Below, piece by piece: positions 1 through 4,836 of a stretch of 6,240 nucleotides of DNA (positions are counted from its first letter, which is position 1; every line of letters starts with the position of its first letter). Location of the stretch: positions 7,290 to 13,529 of the forward strand of contig DCLG01000090.1 of assembly GCA_002320935.1 (NCBI GenBank), given 5' to 3'. The stretch comes from Pedobacter sp. UBA1654. Its GTDB lineage: Bacteria; Bacteroidota; Bacteroidia; Sphingobacteriales; Sphingobacteriaceae. A program made the translations under genes and the position numbers. The notes under the pieces were generated by a model, which saw only the letters and a program-made list of their open reading frames with translations, made no database searches and had not been told where the DNA came from.

Positions 1-474
1 GCAGGAACCGAAGCAGGCATTACGGAGCCGCAACTCACGTTTTCGGCCTGCTTTGGCAAAGCATTTATGCCATTGCACCCCACAAGGTATGCTGAATTGC
101 TGGGTGCGAAAATGGAACAGCAGCAGGTGAATGTCTGGCTGGTGAATACCGGATGGAGCGGTGGGCCTTATGGAATTGGTAAGCGAACTAGACTTGCGCA
201 TACCCGTGCGATGATTACAGCAGCGTTAAACGGTTCCCTTTTGAAGGTGGCATATCAAAAAGATCCGGTATTCGGGCTTCAGATACCAGAAAGTTGTGCG
301 GGAGTGCCATCAGAAATTTTGAATCCGAAAAATACCTGGAAGGATGACGCAGCATACGACGCGAAAGCCAATGAACTGGCCAATGCCTTTGTTGCAAACT
401 TTAAGGCATTTGAACCCTATGCGAATGCAGAAATCGTGGCAGCCATACCTAAAGTACGTGAAATAGCGCTTTAA
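1..474 (+). CDS. pckA: Phosphoenolpyruvate carboxykinase (ATP), C-terminal part; 5' end outside window
   Basis: This is the last 157 codons of an ATP-dependent PEP carboxykinase, the cytosolic enzyme that interconverts oxaloacetate plus ATP with PEP, CO2 and ADP (gluconeogenesis, or anaplerosis in some Bacteroidota). The frame is open from base 1, so the first in-window ATG at 67 is internal. Visible family signatures are AGTEAGITEPQ near residues 1-11, CFG...PLHP at 17-27, and VNTGWSGGPYGIGKR at 48-62. Fragment residues Arg62 and Thr68 have the same six-residue spacing as the adenine-contacting Arg449 and Thr455 of E. coli PckA, so the nucleotide site looks intact. The family is about 530-540 aa, so roughly 70% of the protein lies upstream. 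The gene ends in TAA and is followed 55 nt later by an intrinsic terminator, which separates it from the exb-tonB operon. No damage is visible. The identification is secure. Confidence 0.96.
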   Translation, partial: AGTEAGITEPQLTFSACFGKAFMPLHPTRYAELLGAKMEQQQVNVWLVNTGWSGGPYGIGKRTRLAHTRAMITAALNGSLLKVAYQKDPVFGLQIPESCAGVPSEILNPKNTWKDDAAYDAKANELANAFVANFKAFEPYANAEIVAAIPKVREIAL

Positions 475-529
475 ACGAGGAAATTTGGGTTAAAATTTGC
501 ATTTCATTTTTTTTTTAGTTTTAATTGTG

Positions 530-561
530 AAAGATTGTCTGGAAAGCGGCAATCTTTTTTT
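530..561 (+). terminator. Rho-independent terminator of pckA
   Basis: A perfect 8-bp inverted repeat, AAAGATTG (530-537) and CAATCTTT (550-557), encloses a 12-nt loop and runs directly into seven consecutive T residues (555-561). Two further closing pairs are possible at the loop base (538/549 as G-U and 539/548). It lies 55 nt after the pckA stop and more than 180 nt before exbB, as expected for a terminator insulating the two units. The T-run is only on the + strand side, so it is not bidirectional. Confidence 0.8.
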
Positions 562-604
562 GATTTTACCAAGGTCTGTCGGTTAACGTAACGAATTGAT
601 AACT

Positions 605-647
605 TTTGAAATTTTACTGTAATTTTAAATTGGAAATTTTAAATTTG
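605..647 (+). promoter_or_regulatory. Candidate Bacteroidota-type promoter region for the exbB operon
   Basis: The Bacteroidota primary sigma factor prefers a -33 TTTG (or TTG) and a -7 TAnnTTTG. Two overlapping options are visible. Option 1 has TTTG at 605-608, a 17-nt spacer, and TAAATTGG at 626-633, which matches the -7 consensus at 7 of 8 positions. Option 2 has TAAATTTG at 640-647, a perfect -7 match, but only a poor -33 (ACTG, 616-619, 20-nt spacer). Both -7 candidates sit inside a repeated 11-mer, AATTTTAAATT (621-631 and 635-645). Either would give a 5' leader of roughly 90-110 nt before exbB. It is the only sizeable gap after the pckA terminator, so the operon promoter most likely lies here. 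AT-richness makes chance matches easy, hence the moderate confidence. Confidence 0.45.
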
Positions 648-704
648 TTATAGCAACAATTGCCTACATTAGCCGTTGAAGTGTATTACAGAAATTATTC
701 GAAA

Positions 705-743
705 TTAAAACAAACTAAAAACTAAAAAACTAAAAACAAAAAA
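705..743 (+). promoter_or_regulatory. A-rich translation-initiation leader of exbB with three ACTAAAA repeats
   Basis: The 39 nt before the exbB start are almost entirely A with scattered C and T, and contain ACTAAAA at 714-720, 721-727 and 729-735. There is no Shine-Dalgarno sequence. Bacteroidota ribosomes generally make little use of anti-SD pairing and favour unstructured A-rich leaders, so this segment probably sets a high initiation rate for exbB. The same heptamer occurs once before tonB (2846-2852), at nearly the same distance from the start codon. Confidence 0.5.
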
Positions 744-1574
744 ATGGCAAACGCACCAAAAACTACACCAGTTAAAAAAGAAAGCTCGTCTACAGCTTCT
801 AACATGTTCGCGACTTTAGTAATTCCAATTTGTATCATTATTGGTCTATGTCTTTACAAGTTCGTGCTTGGTAATCCATCAAACTTCGTAGACGCTAATC
901 CGGATAATCACCCAGTTCCAGGAAACTATGCAGGTATGGCTTATAAAGGAGGTCTTATTGTTGCGATCCTTATGGGTATGCTTTTAATGGTATTCGTATT
1001 CTCAGTTGAACGTCTTATTGTTATTGGAAAAGCAACAGGAAGTGGAAACTTAGATGTATTCATTAAGAAAGTACAAGGCCTTTTAGGTGCTAACAACATT
1101 GAAGCTGCAATGGCTGAGTGTGATAAGCAACAAGGTTCTGTAGCAAACGTGATTAAATCAGGTTTGAAAAAATACCGTGAAATGGAAGTTGAAGCTAACA
1201 TGGATACGGATCAGAAATGTCTTGCGATTCAGAAAGATATTGAAGAGGCAACTACATTAGAAATGCCGATGTTAGAGCAAAACTTAACTGTTATTGCAAC
1301 GCTTGTATCAGTAGGTACATTAACAGGTCTATTAGGAACAGTAACAGGTATGATCAAGGCCTTCAGTGGTTTGGCTACATCTGGAGCTCCGGATCAGGCT
1401 GCACTAGCGAACGGTATCTCTGAGGCGTTAATTTGTACTGCTACCGGAATTAGTACTTCTACAGTTGCGATTATCATGTACAACATTTTGACTTCAAAAA
1501 TTGACAAATTGACTTATGGAATTGATGAGGCTGGTTTCAGTATCATCCAGACTTATGCTTCTACGCATAAATAA
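744..1574 (+). CDS. exbB: ExbB: MotA/TolQ/ExbB-family proton channel subunit with an extra N-terminal helix
   Basis: This 276-aa inner-membrane protein forms, with ExbD, the proton-driven motor that energises TonB. Hydrophobic segments lie at about 22-43, 69-94, 181-205 and 226-249. The last three match the three helices of E. coli ExbB: the second ends in the family-type VERLI (88-92), the third contains LLGTVTGMIKAF (196-207), and the fourth starts EALICTATG (227-235). Thr199 and Thr232 are 33 residues apart, the same spacing as channel-lining Thr148 and Thr181 in E. coli ExbB. The first helix is additional and is followed by a polar Pro/Asn-rich loop (about 44-66). The cytoplasmic domain is about 95-180. 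The ATG at 744 is preceded by an A-rich leader and gives a Lys-containing N-terminus. The gene is first in the operon, 84 nt before exbD1. TolQ is an alternative name in the same superfamily, but the neighbouring tonB favours ExbB. Confidence 0.93.
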   Translation: MANAPKTTPVKKESSSTASNMFATLVIPICIIIGLCLYKFVLGNPSNFVDANPDNHPVPGNYAGMAYKGGLIVAILMGMLLMVFVFSVERLIVIGKATGSGNLDVFIKKVQGLLGANNIEAAMAECDKQQGSVANVIKSGLKKYREMEVEANMDTDQKCLAIQKDIEEATTLEMPMLEQNLTVIATLVSVGTLTGLLGTVTGMIKAFSGLATSGAPDQAALANGISEALICTATGISTSTVAIIMYNILTSKIDKLTYGIDEAGFSIIQTYASTHK

Positions 1575-1590
1575 GAAATAATGAATTTTT

Positions 1591-1620
1591 TTTTACCGGC
1601 TTTATGGAAAACCGGAAGAA
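1591..1620 (+). other. Intercistronic hairpin between exbB and exbD1
   Basis: CCGG at 1596-1599 pairs with CCGG at 1612-1615. Inside it TTT (1601-1603) pairs with AAA (1608-1610) around an ATGG loop. Outside it TTTT (1591-1594) can pair with AGAA (1617-1620, including one G-U) across an A-A mismatch. The T-run (1586-1594) is on the 5' side, so this is not a standard intrinsic terminator on the + strand, and on the - strand an A-run follows the stem. It could be an mRNA-stability or processing element separating the exbB message from the downstream genes. Nothing here proves function. Confidence 0.35.
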
Positions 1621-1658
1621 TAAACATCATTAATAAAAACATAAGTAATATTTAGATT

Positions 1659-2273
1659 ATGCCAAGAGCAAAGGTTCAAAGAAAGAGTACTGCGATAGAT
1701 ATGACGGCGATGTGCGACGTATCTTTCTTACTGCTGACTTTCTTTATTTTAACAGCTACAGCACGTCAACCTGATCCTCTTAAGATTACAATTCCGACAT
1801 CTACCTACAAGATTCCTGTACCAGATGTTGATATTGCAAAATTATCGATCGGACATGGCAAGGTGTTTTACGAAGTAGCAGGGCAAGACGTGAAGATGGC
1901 CACTTTGGATAAAATGGCAGCCCAATACAAAATCGAATTTACACCAGAGGAGCGTAAGCGTTTCAGTGTAATTCAGTCATTCGGTGTGCCGATTCAGAGT
2001 TTGAAGCAGTACATCAACTTGCCTGATGAAGTTGCACGTGAAAAGTCTGGTTTAGGTACAGGAATTCCAACAGATTCGACGAACAATCAACTGGCAGATT
2101 GGATCTTAAATTCTCGCCAGGCGGTTGCGGAGTTGCACTCTGAAGCCATGAGGATTAGTATTCGCGGAGATGCTGAAGAGGAATATCCTGCAATCAAAAA
2201 GATTGTAGACATTCTTCAGAAACAGAAAATTAACAAGTTTAGTTTAATTACATCGGCCGAAGGCGGTGAATAA
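1659..2273 (+). CDS. exbD: ExbD1: ExbD/TolR biopolymer transport protein, long form
   Basis: This 204-aa protein has the ExbD/TolR plan: a short basic cytoplasmic N-terminus (PRAKVQRKS), one transmembrane helix at about 15-34, and a periplasmic domain. Asp20, in AMCDVSFLL, aligns with the protonatable Asp25 of E. coli ExbD that is essential for proton coupling. The periplasmic part starts with Pro-rich strands (KITIPTSTYKIPVPD, 42-56) and ends with a typical ExbD tail: RISIRGDAEEEYPAIKKIV (165-183), then a short helix and a strand. At 204 aa it is about 60 residues longer than E. coli ExbD (141 aa). The extra material falls in the middle, about 85-150, with charged helical stretches. No SD precedes the ATG. 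It would pair with ExbB and ExbD2 in the TonB motor. TolR is the main alternative, disfavoured by the adjacent tonB. Confidence 0.92.
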   Translation: MPRAKVQRKSTAIDMTAMCDVSFLLLTFFILTATARQPDPLKITIPTSTYKIPVPDVDIAKLSIGHGKVFYEVAGQDVKMATLDKMAAQYKIEFTPEERKRFSVIQSFGVPIQSLKQYINLPDEVAREKSGLGTGIPTDSTNNQLADWILNSRQAVAELHSEAMRISIRGDAEEEYPAIKKIVDILQKQKINKFSLITSAEGGE

Positions 2274-2282
2274 TAAAAAGCA

Positions 2283-2834
2283 ATGGCAGAATTAGATACC
2301 TCCAGCGGGGGTGGCAAAAAAGGCGGCAAAGTTAGAACCAAGAAAGCCAACACGAAAGTAGATTTAACCGCAATGGTGGATTTGGCTTTCCTTTTGATCA
2401 CTTTCTTCATGCTAACCACGTCACTTTCGAAGCCTATTGCAATGGACATTGCAAAACCCGATAAAAACGAAAAAGATGATACCAACAGGTTAGAGCTTCG
2501 TGCATCACAAACCATGACCATTCTACTTGGTAAAAACAACAAGGTAGCCTGGTATATGGGAGAAGCAGGAAAGGAAACCCCGACAATTGAAGGGTTTACG
2601 GAAGTAAGAAAGTCTATCCTGGAAAACAAAAAGAAAGTTGCTGAATTGTATGGTAACGATCCTAAGAAAACACTTGTTATCGTTATCAAGCCAACATCAG
2701 GATCAACCTATAAGAACTTTGTGGATATTATGGATGAGTTGAATATTGCTCAGATCACCGCGGCTCCGGCTATTGATGATGAAAACATCCTCGATTCTGA
2801 GATTGCTGTAATGAAGCAAAATGGTATACTCTAA
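2283..2834 (+). CDS. exbD: ExbD2: second ExbD/TolR biopolymer transport protein
   Basis: This 183-aa second ExbD paralogue starts 9 nt after exbD1, so the two are almost certainly co-translated. It has a longer Gly/Lys-rich cytoplasmic N-terminus (GGGKKGGKVRTKKANTK, 9-25), a single helix at about 28-48, and a periplasmic domain. Asp33 in AMVDLAFLL is the proton-coupling aspartate, so both copies keep the key residue. In the periplasmic region TLVIVIKPTSGSTYKNFVDIMDEL (129-152) corresponds to the conserved C-terminal ExbD fold, and a tail ending EIAVMKQNGIL follows. The helix and its flanks resemble exbD1 (DxTAM-DxxFLL-TFF) but the soluble domains differ strongly, which indicates an old duplication with specialised roles and not a recent copy. 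Paired exbD genes next to tonB are common in Bacteroidota. How the two share the usual two ExbD positions per complex cannot be read from sequence. Confidence 0.92.
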   Translation: MAELDTSSGGGKKGGKVRTKKANTKVDLTAMVDLAFLLITFFMLTTSLSKPIAMDIAKPDKNEKDDTNRLELRASQTMTILLGKNNKVAWYMGEAGKETPTIEGFTEVRKSILENKKKVAELYGNDPKKTLVIVIKPTSGSTYKNFVDIMDELNIAQITAAPAIDDENILDSEIAVMKQNGIL

Positions 2835-2861
2835 CATTTATAACAACTAAAACCAAGCACA

Positions 2862-3680
2862 ATGTCTAAAATAGATTTGTTCAGAAAAGAATGGCTTGAT
2901 GTTGTCTTTGAAAACAAAAATCAATCTTACGGCGCATACAGGCTTCGTCAGAATAATGGTTCGACTACAACAAAGGCAACGCTGATTGCAGGCTCAATAT
3001 TTATCCTGGCATTCTTGACACCTAACATCATTAGTTTGATTAAAGGTTCGATGCCAGAAGAAGAGATCGTACGGCAGGTAGAGGTTGCGATTCAGCCGCC
3101 ACCGCCAGTAGATCCGAAGACTCCACCGCCGCCACCAGTGGAGCCACCACCACCAAAAGTTGATCAGGTGAAGTTCCCGCCTCCGATTGTAAAGCCGGAT
3201 GTTGAGGTGCGTGACCAGGAGCCACCACAGATCGAGGATTTGAAAAAAGCTGACCCAGGTCAGAAAACCATAGCCGGGGATCCGGATGCTGATATCGTGA
3301 TTACCGCACCTGTAGGTGAGGGACCGAAGCAAGCTGCTGTGGTAGAAGATAACCAGGTTTACGATTTCGTAAGTATCGAAACCCCACCAAGTTTCCCAGG
3401 TGGTATTGCTAAGTTCTACGCTTATGTTGGTAAGAACGTGAAATATCCTCCAATGGCAGCTGAGAACAATATTCAGGGTAAAGTATTCCTTTCTTTCGTA
3501 GTAGAGAAAAATGGAGAGCTTACTGATATTCAATTGGCAGGTAAAAAACTGGGTGGTGGTACAGATGAAGAGGCAATCCGCGTGTTAAAGGCGAGCCCAA
3601 AATGGACACCAGGTATTCAGAATGGAAAGCCAGTACGTGTTAAGTACAACATTCCAATCAGTTTCACCTTATCTCAATAA
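2862..3680 (+). CDS. tonB: TonB energy transducer, Bacteroidota type
   Basis: This 272-aa TonB would transmit motor energy from ExbB/ExbD across the periplasm to TonB-dependent receptors. Regions in order are: a cytoplasmic N-terminus of about 37 residues with the Bacteroidota-type stretch FENKNQSYGAYRLR (16-29); one transmembrane helix at about 39-60; a Pro-rich rod at 79-122 with runs PPPP (79-82), PPPPP (88-92), PPPP (95-98) and PPP (106-108); a linker with acidic and VxxP-type segments to about 170; and a TonB C-terminal domain (about 183-272). That domain has VKYPPMAAENNIQGKV (193-208) and ASPKWTPGIQNGKPVRV (244-260), equivalent to the YPARA and RRWRYEPG regions of E. coli TonB. The helix has a serine (Ser45) but no histidine, so the E. 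coli Ser16/His20 pair is absent. It starts 27 nt after exbD2, behind an ACTAAAA leader. The call is secure; the receptor served is unknown. Confidence 0.95.
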   Translation: MSKIDLFRKEWLDVVFENKNQSYGAYRLRQNNGSTTTKATLIAGSIFILAFLTPNIISLIKGSMPEEEIVRQVEVAIQPPPPVDPKTPPPPPVEPPPPKVDQVKFPPPIVKPDVEVRDQEPPQIEDLKKADPGQKTIAGDPDADIVITAPVGEGPKQAAVVEDNQVYDFVSIETPPSFPGGIAKFYAYVGKNVKYPPMAAENNIQGKVFLSFVVEKNGELTDIQLAGKKLGGGTDEEAIRVLKASPKWTPGIQNGKPVRVKYNIPISFTLSQ

Positions 3681-3690
3681 GAGTTAAAAT

Positions 3691-3912
3691 ATGTTTAACT
3701 ACAATAATTTTAAGCAGAAATCGCCCCAACAGCGATTTCTGTTTATTTTCGGCCTAATTATTCTGCTATTTTATTTCGGATTAGGTCTTCTTCTGATCTT
3801 TTGGAAGGACATCCCTTTCGATATTCAGCCAACCTATAGGATCCTATTTGGTATTTTGCTGATCGTGTACGCAATTATCAGATTTTTCAGGCTTAATCAA
3901 ACAGACCGATAG
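3691..3912 (+). CDS. Small two-helix inner-membrane protein of unknown function
   Basis: I do not recognise a family for this 73-aa protein. Two hydrophobic helices are evident at about 16-38 (FLFIFGLIILLFYFGLGLL) and 49-67 (YRILFGILLIVYAIIRFF), joined by a short loop with two aspartates (KDIPFDIQPT, 39-48). Positive charges sit at both ends (K8, K10, R15; R64, R67, R73), so by the positive-inside rule both termini should be cytoplasmic, forming a membrane hairpin. The start lies 10 nt after the tonB stop, and the stop is only 2 nt before the next start, so it is most likely translated within the operon. This supports it being a real gene despite its size. A role as an accessory or assembly subunit of the ExbB/ExbD/TonB complex, or a partner of the following lipoprotein, is possible but is inferred only from position. 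Confidence 0.75.
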   Translation: MFNYNNFKQKSPQQRFLFIFGLIILLFYFGLGLLLIFWKDIPFDIQPTYRILFGILLIVYAIIRFFRLNQTDR

Positions 3913-3914
3913 AT

Positions 3915-4820
3915 ATGAAGTACCTTGGTTTTTTATGGATTTTGATATGGTTCAGTTCTTGTAAGCAAAAGACAAAGGATGCTGCTGTGCAGGAAACCAG
4001 AACTTACGGTTCGGCAAAGGTCCTGGTAGATGATACTTTCTCGAACATTGTTGATGAGCAGTTATACGTTTTTAACTCGGATTACCCTGATGCGAAGGTA
4101 GAGTTGATAAAAGGCCAAGAGCAACGTATTTTACCGACATTTTTGAACGACAGTATTCGCGTGATCATCATGTCAAGGGTTTTGACGCCAAAAGAAGAAC
4201 AAATGTACACCAATCGCGGTATTGTCGTGTACACACAACGATTTGCCATTGATGGTGTTGCTTTGATCGCCAATAGTGAGGGTCAGGATTCTACAGTTAC
4301 AGCTGATGAGATTGTCTCCATATTGAAGGGAAGTTACACAGGTAATAAAAAGCTGGTATTTGATAATCCTTATTCCAGTACGGTAGCTTACTTTAAAGCG
4401 CTTGCAAAAATAAATGAACTGCCATCTAAGGGTGTGTATACTTTAAGCAGTAATGCTGACGTTATTAAATACGTTGCTGAAAACAAGGACTACATCGGTG
4501 TGATCGGCCTTAATTGGTACCTGCAAGCCGGAAAAACTGGGTCAGCGGATTATCCAAAGGTTAAACTAATCGGAGTGAAGAACGTCAAAGGAGGGAAGGG
4601 AGATGATAAATTTTATAAGCCTACCCAGGATAATCTGATCAGTGGTATATATCCTTTTCTTAGAAATGTATACATCATCAATTGTGAAGGTAAAGATGGC
4701 GTCGGTACGGGATTTGCAAATTGGTTGGCAAGTCCGCGTGGACAACTAATAATCTTGAAATCAGGTCTGGGACCACATAAGCTGATTTCGAGGGATTTTA
4801 ACTTAAAAAATTCAAACTAA
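3915..4820 (+). CDS. PstS-like (PBP2-fold) substrate-binding lipoprotein
   Basis: This 301-aa predicted lipoprotein has a signal peptide MKYLGFLWILIWFSSC with the lipidated cysteine at residue 16. The next residues (KQKTK) lack the acidic cluster that acts as a surface-export signal in Bacteroidota, so a periplasm-facing location is expected. The mature part resembles the phosphate-binding-protein family: AIDGVALIAN (111-120), TADEIVSILKG (129-139), the region where family members have SGT (here NPYSSTVAYF, 151-160), YPFLRNVYI (246-254), and a C-terminal FANWLASPRGQ...GLGP (267-287). The N-terminal GSST-type ligand motif is not visible and SGT is replaced by SST, so phosphate binding is doubtful. 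No pstCAB, phoU or two-component genes adjoin. An automatic pipeline would probably call it a PstS-family phosphate ABC transporter substrate-binding protein. The fold assignment is reasonably sure; the ligand and role are not. The start lies 2 nt after the upstream gene. Confidence 0.82.
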   Translation: MKYLGFLWILIWFSSCKQKTKDAAVQETRTYGSAKVLVDDTFSNIVDEQLYVFNSDYPDAKVELIKGQEQRILPTFLNDSIRVIIMSRVLTPKEEQMYTNRGIVVYTQRFAIDGVALIANSEGQDSTVTADEIVSILKGSYTGNKKLVFDNPYSSTVAYFKALAKINELPSKGVYTLSSNADVIKYVAENKDYIGVIGLNWYLQAGKTGSADYPKVKLIGVKNVKGGKGDDKFYKPTQDNLISGIYPFLRNVYIINCEGKDGVGTGFANWLASPRGQLIILKSGLGPHKLISRDFNLKNSN

Positions 4821-4836
4821 ATAATAAATTTGAAAT

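Noticed and set aside
67..474. A stand-alone 135-aa gene starting at ATG 67
   Set aside because: The same frame is open upstream to base 1 and encodes conserved PEP carboxykinase sequence (AGTEAG...CFG), so the ATG is internal.
507..516. Ten-T run after pckA as a terminator tract
   Set aside because: No stable stem directly precedes it; the stem and T-run at 530-561 fit a terminator much better.
645..659. Inverted repeat TTGTT-ATAGC-AACAA as an operator or hairpin
   Set aside because: Only 5-bp AT-rich arms, no extension on either side; such repeats are expected by chance in this region.
941..1201. 86-aa - strand open frame inside exbB
   Set aside because: Fully overlaps exbB and has no recognisable features; the short - strand frames at 215-397 and 4082-4273 are rejected for the same reason.
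2216..2689. 157-aa open frame on the - strand across exbD1/exbD2
   Set aside because: Antisense shadow overlapping two genes with clear ExbD motifs; no recognisable domain and no leader.
744..2834. Reading exbB/exbD as a tolQ/tolR system or a gliding-type (GldLM) motor
   Set aside because: A complete tonB follows directly and no tolA, tolB or pal is present. The two ExbD proteins have the short ExbD plan, unlike the large periplasmic GldM.
2994..3533. 179-aa open frame on the - strand inside tonB (plus a 62-aa one at 3040-3228)
   Set aside because: It is opposite a strongly supported tonB; its Trp/Arg-rich composition is the direct antisense of the proline-rich codons (CCA/CCG read back as TGG/CGG). 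No start context or family resemblance.
4825..4832. TAAATTTG, a perfect -7 promoter match just before the TPR gene
   Set aside because: It ends 4 nt before the ATG, so a start site would fall at or inside the coding region, and there is no good -33 at the proper distance. A chance match in an AT-rich gap is more likely.
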